A DNA stretch of 64,000 nt from Datnioides undecimradiatus (taxonomy: Eukaryota > Chordata > Actinopteri > Lobotiformes > Datnioididae): assembly GCA_008933995.1 (NCBI GenBank), contig WARS01000015.1, positions 3,274,173-3,338,172 on the forward strand, read 5' to 3'. Position numbers and translations under genes: made by a program. Each line of letters begins with the position of its first letter. The stretch's first letter is position 1. Below are positions 1 to 13,600 of this stretch, one piece after another. The notes under the pieces were generated by a model. It saw only the letters and a list, made by a program, of their open reading frames with translations, searched no databases and was not told where the DNA came from.

Positions 1-3000
1 GAACGTACACCTGGACATCTGCGGGGGGTCACAGCCACGGTGAGGTTCGGGCCTGGGGCAGGCTGCCAGGCCAGACTTCACCTTGCCACTTCCAATGAGC
101 CCACAGCACATTTCCTTTGCCTTCCTGCCATTCATCACCACACCATGACAGGCAAATTCATCTGAGCAGGAAAGAGGAGCTAATCCTCTATATCTGAGAC
201 AGTGATAGACTTGCTGCTCCACAGGACCAATGAAATTAGGCTAAAACTGCTGTGGGGGTTCACAGGAAATTGGCCTTGCCAATCATTCACAGCAACCCAG
301 TGTTGTACCACAAGCCTCAAATTTAATGTCAATCTAGCCTGCATCTGTTCATTTACACTGCCCTATTTTCATAATGCGAATGTATCCACCCCTGACTTTG
401 ATTGCCCTCTTACTGAAAAGTTGCTGCTTTCTCTAGCGTGATGTAGAGATTAATGCAGAAAATGTTTTGAATGCATAATTCGGGACATCAGAGGTAAACA
501 GCAGCCCTGTGTCCATAGTAGAGGATCAAGTATATATTATTTTAGATCTCTCCAACTCTCTATGTGGCTGTATTGATGTAATTTCAACCCATTTTCCTGA
601 TGAGTGCCTCAGTTCTGACGCCCACACAGCTTCTCATAATCGCAGCGGTCAGCATATAAGTGGGCTCTCCACCAGCAACTCAGCAATATTGAAAAGTGAA
701 AATCTATTCATCAACATGTTTTTCCGTTAACTACATCTGAATGCAGAGTGGAAGTCCCAATAGGGTTGAGTCATTACTTTCAGTAAAATAACTCCATTAA
801 ATAAGAGCGAACACAAAGCTGTCCCCCACACGCAGCTTCTACTTTTCCCTCGAGCTGCAGTCCCTCCTGCTGTCTCCCAGAGCTCTGGGTTCAGAAACAC
901 TAATACTGTCTGCCAGTTCAGTTCTACATAGATTTGTGAGGAGACCAGGGGTGATCATTTCTTCCCTTTTTTCCCCCCCTCCCCTCAGGTGACACTCTGA
1001 AATATATTTTGTGTGCCCTTTCACTTCAGACGAGCTCAGTGTGGAGGAAGCCCAGAGGAGACTAATGAGAGAGCGCAGGGGTATGGCTCCGTCTGCCTCC
1101 ATGCCTCATTTTTCTTGATTTCAGCCGCTCCAGTGTCGGCATGGGCTCCTGCTGGTCAGGTGATGGCGGTGCCAGCTGGTGCATCCAGCTCGGACGGACA
1201 GCGATTCATTTCCCCCAGCTGGTGATTTATGGCACGGCAAAGCAGAGAGAAGCTGGTGTGCATGGCACCAGGCCGCCTGAGTTAGTGCACTGTCCGGCCC
1301 CGTCATGCTTTACCACACAGCGGGCTGGACTGCCTAATTTACGCTGGCAGACAGTCACATATATCACACCCCGTCTGGCCAATGAAGATTGGTGGTGTTT
1401 GAAAGGGTCTGTATACACAGTCGATTTTACCCACGTGTTACTCCCCAGCCCAGCATTACACAGAGGAATATTGTTTTTCTTTTCCCCTCTTTCTTTGTCT
1501 ATTTGATCTTTCACGCTTCGTTTCTGCACCTCTTTTCGTTCTTTCTCATCTCTATCTTTCTCTGTCGCCCCCTCTCTCAGAGTGTGGACGTAATGTGAAG
1601 TGACTGTGTTGGAGGGAGGCCCTCTCACTGGACCGGCTCCTGAGGACTGTGCCCTTCTGTTCAGGGAAACTGGGGGAGGTCACAGTAGGTAGCTCCCTCG
1701 AGCCATGGCGTATTAATGCCTGGGCTGACCTCGGTGATAAGAAGGAAGCTTCGGGCGCATGTTTGATTCATGAGTCCATCCTCAGTGGGCCCTGGGGGGC
1801 TTTTTCCACTGCTGTCCTTTTACTGGCAGGGTGGAGGGTTGCTGCAGGGGAGATCAGTCCTGTCTGTCACAGAGAGGTTGGGGTGTGATAAAGGCACAGG
1901 GGCTGGGAGTGGGCCAGAGCACACAGATCGGCCCCTGTGTCGGGCACAAGCGATGACTTAATGGTGGGTGGTGATGCGACAGCCAAGTGTTGAGGGATAT
2001 TAGAACGGATATCAGCGATGGGGCCTGACATCATGAGCACCCCACCTGCCTGGAGGAGGGTTTGTTCAGGAGCGGGATGAGAAAGTGAGTTGAAGGGCAC
2101 CTGGCAGCTCCACTTCTTCCATCTTTTTATTTTTTTTTTTCTGTACTTTACATTTTCTACTATTTCAAAATATTGGATGTGTCTGAAGGCTGGCAAAAAA
2201 GGAGTCAGATGGCTCAGATGGGGTGGAAGATGGGGTTTGTGGGAGTAAGCCGACACAGTTTCAGTTCCAGCACATATCTCCAAATTACATCCTCTGGAGT
2301 TTGGTTAGGGATTACTCCTGTCTAATCCTGACAAATGCTGCAGAGTGAGACACATCTCTGACAACAGAGCAACAACACAGCCTGCGATGACCATGGCGAT
2401 CGGTTTAAATAAGTGCAGGGTACAGGACGTACTCCCATGCTCGTTCTCGTGCCCACATGCAAGAAAAGCTGTGCTGTGATGACAGTTTGGATATCTTAAT
2501 TTAACAAAATAGAAATGGCCAACAACAGAATCCCAAAGCTGAATTTTAGACATTTTTTGCTTGCTAAATGGTCACTGAAACATTGAGACTGTGCAGAATG
2601 TGAGTATTCTGGTCATGGTTGCATGGCTTCATAAGAAATGGTTTTCTAAAAGCCCAGATCTGGGTAATTACAGTGCACAGAGAGAGAGAGAGGGAGGCAC
2701 ATCCTCGAACAACAGTATCTTGCCAGACACTTCAGAGCTCCTAATGCCAGCTGTTTGAATGTGGCTATGTAATACATAATCCTGATTTGTGTTCCTTTCA
2801 GTCACCAAAAGATCTGTACATGCCTCAAAGAAACTTGTCAAGGCTTTTCAGCGCGCATTGCCTTCTCACAATCAAGTCGATGCTTGTCAACGCTACTGCT
2901 ATCAAAATAGTCACAGTAGGGAGGGGCAATCCACTTTTCACATATCCCATTGCTGTCACCTCCTTCTGCCCGTCACTAATCTTTAAAAGCTATTTGCAGT

Positions 3001-6000
3001 TTTAATATAGATCTCAAATCCCGTTTCCCCTTTCTCTCTTCCACTTGTACACACACACATACACACACACTCATTGTTCTTCTTTTGTGGTTTGCTGGAG
3101 AGCTGGGTTTGGTGGGTAGAGCGAGCCCTCTCATTCCTCCATGCGTTCCCATGGTCGTGCTTTTGTTTTAGCTAAGCTGGTGCCCCCGGATTAAAGTGAA
3201 AATAATCCTTCTTTCATTGTTGTTTTTGTTCTGAAAACCTGCTGAAAAGCGATCTGTTGATTTTTCTCTCATCTTTCACAGATTAAGTTTAAATTGAACG
3301 ATGAAAGGAGAATTTGCCGGTAATGTCTGTTTATGTTTGTACGTGCTGAGGCAGAGGTAACGTCGACTTTGTTTTTCGTCTGGTGATTTTGTTTGAACAC
3401 GGTTCAGCGAAGAGGCTGTACAACCTTTTCCAATTTTTACGACGTGTAATGCACATTTGCAGTGAAATGTACTGTATGTTTAATTCATCCAATCTCTGAT
3501 TCATATCTACTTGAATTATTGTCTGGCCCTGCAGTCAAGCTACCCATTTGTGTCAGATGGCAGACTAATGGTGATATTAATGAAGTCATTGCTTTAGTCA
3601 GAAAATCAATAGTCACTCGAAACAGTCAATGCAAGCGAGTAGGCTTGAATGGTGACCTAGTTCCCATGTAATGACAGCTCCCAACCCATTCTGTATTGTT
3701 TGATGCACACAACATCTGCTGCCATACCATCATATTTATGCAACAAAACATAGTAGAATACAATGCACAGCAGCGCACAGTATATTAGGAGAAAATTGGG
3801 GCAGCTGTAATGTCTTTGTTTGCATGTTCCAATCAACACTGCCAGGCAAAAATGAATTTGCTGATGCCTCACACGACCAGTAATACCAATATTATTCCAC
3901 ATCAATAGCTGTGAACAAATAGCTCCGAGAAACATCAACCCAGTCTTCCTCTGGCCACAGAAGGCAGGGGCCAAGTGGGGCCAGGAGGTTAACCTGGGTT
4001 TGGCATTAAGCAGCCCGGCTGTTATTGTTGGGTCTTGTGAGTCTGTAAAAGACCCAGCAGCGTTAGAGTTGGAGTGGGGCCACGCAGAGGTCAGCAGGCC
4101 TCGGTGGTCAACTGAGCAATGAGGAGAAGGTGAGGGAGGGGAGTGGTGGGGATGGGGGCGGTGGTATACCAGCTCTGGTTCCTGCTTACAGAAGCAGCCC
4201 TGCACTGACATCAGTCAAAACTCATGACTGTGTTATTACTGTGTTCTGTTGTGCGCTCAGAGATGAATAGGCTCTGCATTCAGTGTAACAAAGAGCCTTG
4301 GCATGCATACAGGAGCAGGAAGTGGGAATTCTAATACTGCTTTATCATGGGCAGTAAAAGAAGACAATACGAGCTGTCCCCTCTGAACTGGTTTAGTGAA
4401 CACTCAAATCCCTATCTTCTGTAGGGAGACACTCCCTGCAACTCATTTCACAGCAAGGGCATTTTATTTATTTATTTCCCAAAATGACTCACAATGGCAT
4501 GAGTGCATGCTTGTTTCAGTGCTGCTAGCTCCAGTGGGAATCGGTAACGGTAGCAGGATCAAGTCTCACGTTATCCTTGGAGTTGCCATACAACATTGGC
4601 ACTTTATCTTAACAATGCGCTCACAAAACAACACTTTGTTCATGAAATGTTGTTGTAAATGGCACTCTGAATGTCTGATTTCATTCATTGTTTGTCTTTC
4701 CACCTCTGCGTAGTTTTCCTGAAGGCTGTAGGAAATACACATACCATCTAAGTGTTCAGGGCTTGTCTGTCGCTCACTTAGTGGCACTCACATTAATGCT
4801 TGCAACTTAGCGTAGATTCTTTTGACAGGCGTTTTGGTGCTTTATTAACAATGGAGACCTCAAAACATAAGTCTAAAATCTATGGGTGTTCAACTTCATC
4901 AAGATCTGGCCACTGCAGAGGTCAAAGCATAGAATTGGCATTATTTTCATTGTTATCAAACCACTCATCATTCATTCAGATCCCATTTGTGCCCTGGAGG
5001 GAAACATGATTTAAATATACATTAACTGACATCTGATATACGGTGTATCTATACATGAATAGGTATGTATTCATGGCAAAAAGTATTAAGAGGATATGTT
5101 AAAATCCCTTCTATAAAGTTGAATATTTATGGAAAATTTATACAAAATGAAAGTGATAATAAGCTCCAAAAGACATGTTTTGAGACACTCCACTGAAGAT
5201 TTAAACTGTGATTGAGGATCAGTCTAAGTTTGAACCGATTCAGCTATAATGCACAACACAGTGGACATGATGTTGACAGTAATATAACTAAACATAAGAA
5301 CATAAGCACTACTTAGCTGTTCAACTCAGCTAATGTGGACAAGGGTTGGGTAGATATTGGTAGATATACCTATGGTTTATGCTCTCTGCTTTGACTGTTT
5401 ATGCTGAAACATTGCATCTGAATATCTTTTTTTAAAATCTAAATATACTGTACACAGGTTATCAGTATGTTTATACAATATATGAACCTAAATAAGAGTT
5501 ATATATATGGCCAAAGTGGGTGAAATGCAGTAAAAGTTGTTGCTCAAAACTGAAATAGTACTGTAACAACACTGAGGTTAAAATGCAAAGAGCTTAATAA
5601 TAATGATTGTTTGTGCACAAAAGGCCATAATCTGTGTCTGTGGGGCTAACTGGGGAACAGCGACATGAGTCTCCTCTGTGGGCTGCAGAGCAGATGCAAC
5701 TAAAATGCTGTTACCAGAGACAGCCTGGTCCTCGGGCTAAGCTCAAATACCCAAATGCCAACCCTCCTCTCCTTTCCCCACCCCCTCACCCCCCTTCAGC
5801 AAAACTTCCACATTTTAATCCAATAGTGTGCATAGAGCTCAGGGAAATGATATTTAGGAGACAATGAGTGCCCTGCAGAGAAAAAGAAGGGAGGGGGGAT
5901 TAGAGTGTGTCTCTGAAGTGGCTTTGACTCCCCTACTGATGGAGAGTAATTAAAGCAGCCTACTGTGTTGTCGATGTAGCTGAAGGGGGATAATAATGAA

Positions 6001-9000
6001 ACATCACAGCTCATAGAGCTCGGGCCTGCAGCACCTTACTTTGGCCTGAAGCCCTGATTAGGAGCACTATGTAGGTTGTTCCTAGACTCAGTACTTAATA
6101 CTCAAACACACATCAGCGCGCCGCTGCTTTCAAATGTTAAGTCTTATTAGGGGAGCTAGGCACATTTCTGCAGTTACAGAGAGTTAAAATTGTAAAATGC
6201 AGGTGGTTTTAAGCAAATGTAGATGAAGAGATCACAGGCGCCTCTGATCAGATGATACTTCGGGCAAAGGTACAGTCTGTCCGGTCACTCCAGTTAAGAC
6301 TAAGCCGAGAAGATGGTAGTAAAAAATGAATGTTAACTATCAGAGTTATCCAAGGTCGCTATTTCCTCACAGGCCAATTACACAAAAAAATGTGTAAAGT
6401 CTGTGACTCATCTCCGTTGCCTGACTCCTCTTATCTCCTTTTAAGATAATCTGGCAAGTCCTAAATGCCATTGCTTGCATCTTGAAATGTGTCAGCGGGC
6501 TCAACAAAGTGTATCTTTGATACAGCATGGAATAAAATGGATGACTGATTTACACATAATGTCCAAACTCTGAGCTGTGGTGTCACCCAAACACCTGCGC
6601 TCTCCTCTCTGCAGGTTACATGAGCAGGGTCACGTCAGCTCTAGGTCCTCCTTTGAAATTTCTACCAAAACATTACAGCCATCGGACACCTGACTGCCAA
6701 CATGACCCTATGTGAATGTATTATTGGGATTTTTATTTATTTGTTTATTTTCATGTCAGACATTGAGTTAGTATGGGTTGCATCACGTACTTGCTATTTA
6801 GGCTGGGCTCAGGCCAATTTATTGGTCATTTTGGATGTAAAGTTTGAGTAAACAGACATTAATGCTGCAGTGGTGTTTGTGGTGTGTGACAACTAGCCCA
6901 AAATATACAGTCAAAACCAAAACAGATGACAGACTGATATAAGAACAAAATCTCTTTTTTGTAATTCACAGTCAGTCAGCATCATTTAATTTAAATTGAG
7001 TTGAGCACAATATCACAATTCCAAGTTTGGTATCTACTTAAAATCTATTTACTATCTATATACATTTATTCAAATGTATTCAGGCCTCGTGGTGTGTATT
7101 TTACATTTTGGTCACAGAGAAGAAATCCTTACATTGCATATTCATCAGGATGCTGATCACGTCTGCGCATGTGATTTTTTTTTTTTTCCAAAATGTAAAT
7201 AGATAAACCACAAAATAAGACATTTTCTTTTTTACTTGTGGTACTGAATGCATCATATAGAGGAATATAAAATAATCCAAAAAATATGCATTTGTTTCAA
7301 GATGAAAGCAAACATTAACAGGCACAGGGTAGTCCCTAATTAGCATGTCTAATTTTGGACATTGTTTTCCATTTGTGCCATGGCAATATTTTTTGTAGTG
7401 GATAATTAATTCACATTAGTCTCCCCTTCTGCACTGCCGGACTTGTTTGTCATTACTAAAGCTCAAGGTAAAGGGTTAAATGCAACATCTGAGGGGGAGG
7501 AGACCTGTTTCCCATTATTGTCTCCTGAATCTGTGTAAGAAGTTGATCCCACACTTTATTGCACACACACTGTTGTTCCCTTAAGGCATCCACCGCCCAT
7601 CTATATATGAATGACAGATTCTGTTGGTGGAGGCAGACACAGCCAGACTTTCCTCTAACAGCACGATTTGGTTTGCACATGGTTAAAGAGTGAGAGAGGG
7701 GATTGCAGGTAGGAGACAATGGCAGGTTTCACATAGTCTATTTCTGTCAAGATCAACAGTTGCCTTCTCATCGTGAGTGGTTTGGTTTGGAGACAGTTCA
7801 GAGCATATTAAAGCAGAGATCGCGGCTACGGAAAGAAAACAGCTGGGATAGAGCTCACTCTGCCCAGACACATGTGGATAATGGATCATTTTCATTCCAG
7901 CTCCCAATTCGTTTGCGCAAGTTAGGGGGTATAGAGCAGGGGTGGAGGAGTCAGCAGATGTTAAATTAAGCATGGAGCGAATACATAATGAGCTATTAAG
8001 GCAGGAAAACATGTCCTAAATTCGGTGGTATTTTGCACACAGATCCCAAATGGTCAAAGGACTCCATCTCAAAGCCTTACCCCCTACGGTGGTCCTGGCA
8101 GAGGAAAGGATATGAGGAGGACGGATTTTGAGCAGGGCAATTCTGGTGCTTTTTGAATTTTGAATTTCAACATTTAGGTCAAACTTTACCTCGGGTCTTG
8201 TAACCATCTGCTCATGGGATGCAGGCCAAGGCCACAGGGCAGGCTTCTGGTAGCGAGGAGGAGGCCCGGCACCATCTCAGGCTCCATAAAGAGGCCTTAC
8301 AGAGCTCAGCATATCCCTGTGATGTGCCCTCTCCCTACCCTGTGTTTCAGGTGTTTTCCCTTTTTAGCTGCATCCTCCTGGGAGCCAGCTTTAAAATGGA
8401 TGATTGCCTGCGACCGTCGCATTAAAAGCATTAATCCCGCTCTTATCAAGCAGGGAATGATGAATTAGGAGCGTCAGCTCTGGGCTCACCTTTGTTGTCA
8501 TTTGAACAGAATCAAAGCTTTAAATCACAGGGCTGCACCTGGTAATAGGAGGGGGGATGGCGTTCTAATACTGTGTGTGACAGAGCCGTGCTGCTTCCAG
8601 CTGATTTAATAAGTCCAGAAGGAGGGGGTGGTGCTGGGCTAAATGAAAATTTGAGCAAGGTTTTAAAATATATGATTGCAGGATGAAATGGCAGTTGCCC
8701 TCATTTCTCTTTGGTAAGTGTTGCTTTTCCTCGCTGTGTTATACAAGCTAGCTGAATTTGAGCTGTCATTCAGTCATTGTCAGACCACTTTTGATAAGGT
8801 TTGTAACAATGCAGCACTGTATGTGCTCAGAGTACGATACTTGCTTTCTCTTTTCCTGCTGGTAATTCGAGTCCTCTTTGAAAGAGCAGACTGACTTGCT
8901 GATGTTTTTGACAGGTTTGCACCAGGGAAGGCCTTGTTATAATCAAGGTTGATTTGTTTAGAGGTAGAGTATGTGTCAGTACAGGAACAGAGAACATGCT

Positions 9001-10440
9001 CTACCAGGGGTAGGACATTCACTCCCAGTAGTGCTGAGCAACCTTGTTTGAAACTCACAACAGTTGCAGGTCACACTGCTCCTATAACACAAACTACTGA
9101 ACTGAGGCAAAATATTCATGTGCTGTAAATCTTAGTGACTACATTTTACATTGAGGTGGAACAATGCAGCAAGTGAACGTGACAAAACATAACAACCTTT
9201 GCTTTTTTTAAATTTGTAATGTTTGCGTATTTTAATGAAATTAAATTGTTTATGAGCAACATTTAAGCAGCTAACCTCTCTTGTTTATGGAGTGCCGCCG
9301 TGTATTTATGATAAAAACATGCACAGAATTAAGCAAGTGCTTTAATGAGAAAAGACAATGTAACTCTATTATTAAAATTATTTTACCACTTTCATTTCTG
9401 TAAATTCCCACTTCAAAGCAGCTCATTACATTTTGTTAATTAAACCTAGAATAATTGAACCTTACTTCAAAATGCAGGAATACGAGAGTAGATTTCTGTT
9501 GTTCATTGAAATATGGATTGGACTTCAGTAGCCTAGTTTTCTGCAACATCTGAGGCAGCTAAAGGTGATTATCCACTTTCTAAATTAAATTATTATTACC
9601 GTCCCCATCTTCTATACTCTTCCCTTTTTCCCTCTTTTCTGCGGCTCTGTCATTTCTTTTCTGAACACCCACAAGGTCTGTAAAGCACTCAGCCAGCTCA
9701 ATCCATACCCTTCAAGAAGCATGGAGACCACTCTCCTTTGAGTCTGTAAATGCTGCAGAGAAATATGTGAAAAGACAGTCATGTTGCAGTGAATATTAAT
9801 GGCTCTTTGAGTGCTTGCTCCCTGGTAAACAGAAGGATTGAGTTGACATGTAGCCAAAGACATAATTTAAATCTGGGGAGGTCACAGGAAACATTAGCAA
9901 ATTATCTACCCAATGCCTTCCAAGATCTCCCGGCAGATAATGGAAAAGCCAATCTATTTGGCTGATCGGTATCTTATCGGAATAGGCTGAGAAAAGCTCA
10001 CAGTAATTTCACTTGATATGATAGAAGATTTCCCTTCACTTTGAGATTAGGTTTGCCTCAGGGGTCTGTGCTATAATTGTACGCTTCTAACAAGGTGAAA
10101 CATTGGTGGAATTCACAACTATATTCCTCATGAAACATACGAAGAGAGGGCAGCACGATGTGAGATATGCATGTGGGAGTAAACATGCATGTCCAGTAGT
10201 TAATACTGAATTAGATCTTATAAAGGCGGATAAAGGTGGTGATTATTGTCGGTGTGACTCTTTTAATGCATTGAAACAAAGAAAACTGGAAATACATTTT
10301 AAGGTTTTGTAATTATGTATATACATTTATTTTTTCCTGTTACTTCCTGTTATAAAACTTAGACCCAACATGAAGGCTACCGAAGATTATGTGCAGAAAA
10401 TATTAAGTGAACATGTACATTACAGAGAGCAATATCTTGG
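1..10440. other. Non-coding block, no gene seen
   Basis: No open frame here has splice signals, domain motifs or believable protein composition on either strand. The longest, a 184-codon minus frame at 3657-4211, looks random. Composition alternates between balanced blocks (about 1-4.4 kb and 7.6-8.7 kb) and AT-rich stretches (about 5.0-5.6, 6.9-7.4 and 9.1-10.4 kb). The balanced blocks could hold conserved regulatory elements, which cannot be shown without alignment. Short items seen inside are a CA tract near 3050 and a 14-bp palindrome at 876-889. I see no tRNA, rRNA or transposon coding sequence. Confidence 0.7.
3049..3070. repeat. (AC)n microsatellite
   Basis: An imperfect AC dinucleotide run of 22 bases with one AT interruption near position 3059-3060, following a pyrimidine-rich stretch. 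Simple repeat, likely length-polymorphic. Confidence 0.85.
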
Positions 10441-10507
10441 TGAAAATAAATCTGTCTCCTGTATCTGCTATAAAAAGATGTAGCTTTAAAACAAGAATAA
10501 TAATTAC

Positions 10508-10574
10508 AAGCATGTTAGCATCCCTGTGGATCAAAAGTTGAACTAAATGCTAAGTTCAGCATGCTAACATGCTT
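10508..10574. repeat. 14-bp perfect inverted repeat inside a dispersed repeat
   Basis: AAGCATGTTAGCAT at 10508-10521 is the exact reverse complement of ATGCTAACATGCTT at 10561-10574. The 39-base loop itself contains a near-perfect 8-bp inverted repeat (GTTGAACT and AGTTCAGC). It sits at the left edge of a block resembling a common fish interspersed repeat, so the palindrome probably belongs to that element rather than to a local function. Confidence 0.75.
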
Positions 10575-10760
10575 ATAGTGACAAGCCCAGAAATGCTGAT
10601 GTTTGGATGGATATCTCTGCAAAATTTCATTGAAACCCATTCAGTAATTGTAATGATATTTTACAAATATGTCAACCTCTTGGTGCCAATAAATAAAATG
10701 TTATGGGCTCACAGAGGTCATTCGTGGCCATCCTTTGGAGACCATCAGAGTAATCAGTTT
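10540..10760. repeat. Degenerate percomorph interspersed repeat (family unnamed)
   Basis: The run of phrases reads like a decayed copy of a repeat often met in percomorph fish genomes: 'gctaacatgct', then 'gacaa', then 'gctgatgttt', then an 'aaatttcatt...aacccattca' segment, then an 'aatgatattt' segment. The order and spacing fit what I recall of the family; the identification is from memory and not searched. No coding capacity is present. Boundaries are approximate. Confidence 0.5.
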
Positions 10761-13500
10761 TTTAGAAATATGATTTTTCAGTCAGGACTAAATGTTGACA
10801 GCCTAACTAAGGGGCATACTGAACATCCACAGACCCACAAGCTAAAATGTCTACAAATTTAAAATCCAAAACAGATGGGATGATGGATGGATGGATGAAA
10901 GAAGGGATGAATCATTAATTTAATCATAATATTGTCCTTAGTGTGGCCAAAATACCATATCAATCTGTCTAAATTATGTTTTAGTGCCATTATGGGTCAT
11001 TCATAGTGATATATACACTTGGTGTTGGTAAAGCCGTTGCCTGTGACCTTAAGGATGTGGAAATGAGCCATCAGTGAACTTGAAGCCATCTGTTGCACAT
11101 CTGCAGACTGTAGATCCATCCACTTCCAGAGCAGAGGAGTGGGAGACAGAGAGGCAGAGACAGACAGGGGGAATCTTCCCTTAATCTTCTATCTATCCAG
11201 TCAGATTCTATCAGACCGGTTTGTGCCCCATATTGCTTTGCCCTCTAAGGTTTTGTTTTAGTTAAACCCAGCTGAGCTACCTTCAGAAATGGTGGTCAGT
11301 CTTGACGGCAATGAGCTCTGACAGCTGTGGCTATAAAGTGGAAACAGATCCGAGGCCTCCTGTATGGCCTCTGGAATTCCACAGCTCTCTGGAGCCAAAT
11401 CAGCTGTCCTTTACACCTATCGATCCAAGGCCATTGATTCCTCCGCCGATTTAATTTGCTTTCTGGGGCCTGATTAGTAATGATTTACAGAGCCCTTTGT
11501 TCTCCATGCAAAACCTTAAAACAATCCCTTTGATGAATTATCTATTTTTTTCTGTGCCCTTTCATGTATGAACCTTAAAAATTCATAGGTTATGACCCCA
11601 ACCACCAGAGAGAAGCGTGTTCAGCCCTCTGGTGATCAGTGGGAAATGGAGGAGCTTGTTTTCACCTCACCACAGTAAATCTTGTAGCAGGGGTCACCAA
11701 CTGGAGAGACACTCTCTCAAAAAGATGGGCTGACAGGTTTCTGCTCAACTATTGACAACTGCAGTGCCTTATAAATGTTTGGTGGACTTTTAATTTTAAA
11801 TATTGATCAGGTTATTTCTGTTTAAGCATGTATCCTTAGTATTCCTTGATAAAAACATTCTGTAATATTACTAACTGTAAACTGATAGTTCGCTACTAGA
11901 GGACCTTTATTTGGCATTGGAGGTGCATTTTAATGAAACAGGATTAAGGAGTTGACCAATTTACAGTAGCGTTAAACCAAGAGAGGTAAACCTAGTACTT
12001 GGCAGTTATTTGATTATTGACTTGGTTGTTCATTGCATGAAATAACACGCAGTAGTTTCTTTTTCTGCTGATAGGAGGTGTAGAGAACCTTAAAAACAAT
12101 TCACAAGTCACTTCCTAATGAATGACCAGTGAATCACTTTTGTCCAACAAGTCCTGTAAAAACAAAAAAAACTTCAATAAGAGCCACTTGAGTGAAAAAT
12201 AATGAGTAGCAAACCAAAACAATTAGCTTAAAGTAGCTAAAAGCTGTAGAGTTGTGTGTTGATCCACAGAGGGATCGGCAGTACTAGCATCCCTTGCAAG
12301 GGATTCGTGGATTGAGTGTTTTGTTTTTTTGATTTATTTATTTTTTTTGTCATTTGTAAAGCAGACACAAAGACAAATACATTATGACATATATAAAAAC
12401 ATAAACAAACATTCAAAGTAAATAAAGATTAAAAAAACAGGGTTAGTAGCAACTTCTAGAAACACCTGCACACATACACGTCATCTGATATATTGCAGGT
12501 TTTTAGGTAACCACTTTCATACATGCAAAACCAAATTATACATGTTATACTTTAAGAATGTCAGCCATATTGTCTTTATACGCACGTGTGAGAGGGAATG
12601 TGGCACATCATGTCTATGATGTTGCCAAGTTCCATAATTTAAACTTCATTAGGTTTCAGTAACATTAGAGAATCATATCAGTGACATCTCTGAAAAATGC
12701 AGGGGCTGAGAGTATCAAGAGTGAACGTACAAAAATAGCCCACATTACGGAGAACCAACCCTGCGTGCCATGCTCTCAACTCGGTGCAACCTCCTCCCAC
12801 CATGTGGTGCAGAGAGAGCTCTGAGGTCACAGCTGCAGCACGCGGGGGATGTCAGGGCAGGCTGGGTGGAAACCTGGGTCTGAGAGGAGAGGTTTTTGTT
12901 GAAGGGAAGATTTAGAGAGCCTCTCCTGCTGTCAGGATGGAGAGCAGGAAGTGAAACTTGTACCAAAGCTTCACAGCTGGAGCCCCCCCCCCCCTCCATT
13001 GCCCTCCCCTGCCGTGACCCAGTGACACTGTGGTGTTTACAACCCAGTGAAAAAAAACATGAGAAGAACTTGCACAAGCAACAAAATATTGACATGAAAA
13101 CCAGAGGCAAAACATGCTGCACTTCTAAAAGATGGTTTTACAATAGTTTGCATAATGGCTGACAATTCAGCTCAAAAAAAGCAAAAAAAATGTGATAAAA
13201 TTGATAAATATATCTATGTAAAATAGAAAAACAGAGTGACATGAGAATATGCTTTCAGTCACACAGTATGTCAGTGCATTAATCATAGTCATAGAGTCAG
13301 GACAGTCCTTTGCTGTGGTGGTTGTTAGAATGAGGACTGGAAATTCTAATAATATAATAACACAAATTGTCTCTTTTTACTTTTCTGTTTGTGTAAGAAT
13401 TAAACAAGAGACAAAGCTAGCTACTTTCCCCTGTTTTCAGTTTCTAACTAAAGGTCAGCATTTTGTGTAGTACTTTCATTCAATTTCTTGCTGAAAAGTT
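10761..13500. other. Non-coding block, no gene seen
   Basis: No supported gene. The 11.05-11.65 kb part is of even composition with many homeodomain-like core sites, for example 'tgattagtaatgattta' near 11470, and could be a conserved enhancer. The 11.7-13.5 kb part is AT-rich with several poly-A/T runs. A short C-rich tract lies near 12985 and a (GGAT)n-like stretch near 10880. The minus open frames at 12745-13122 look random. Confidence 0.6.
12261..12313. repeat. Nested palindrome / cruciform-forming site
   Basis: ATCCCTTGCAAGGGAT at 12289-12304 is a perfect 16-bp palindrome. It is flanked by GATCCAC (12261-12267) and GTGGATT (12307-12313), which pair over six Watson-Crick pairs plus one G-T. 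GGGAT at 12271-12275 can pair alternatively with ATCCC at 12289-12293. The result is a compact site with competing hairpins. No element family is recognised. Confidence 0.7.
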
Positions 13501-13529
13501 GATGAATTTACACACCGTCATATCTGTGT

Positions 13530-13600
13530 TTAACTACAGTTAGCTTTGCATAAAGCCCAGATAGAGCAAGAAACCCTTACAGAAACTATCAATAAGCAAA
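13530..13600. repeat. Possible fragment of the 'ttagctt...ataaag' fish repeat
   Basis: The segment 'cagttagctttgcataaagccc' and the bases just after it resemble the start of the same dispersed fish repeat seen more completely at 27.8 kb. Short and degenerate, so the call is tentative. Confidence 0.35.

Noticed and set aside
3657-4211. 184-codon minus-strand open frame, the longest in the window
   Set aside because: No domain, no splice context, random-looking composition; of a length expected by chance in 64 kb of this composition.
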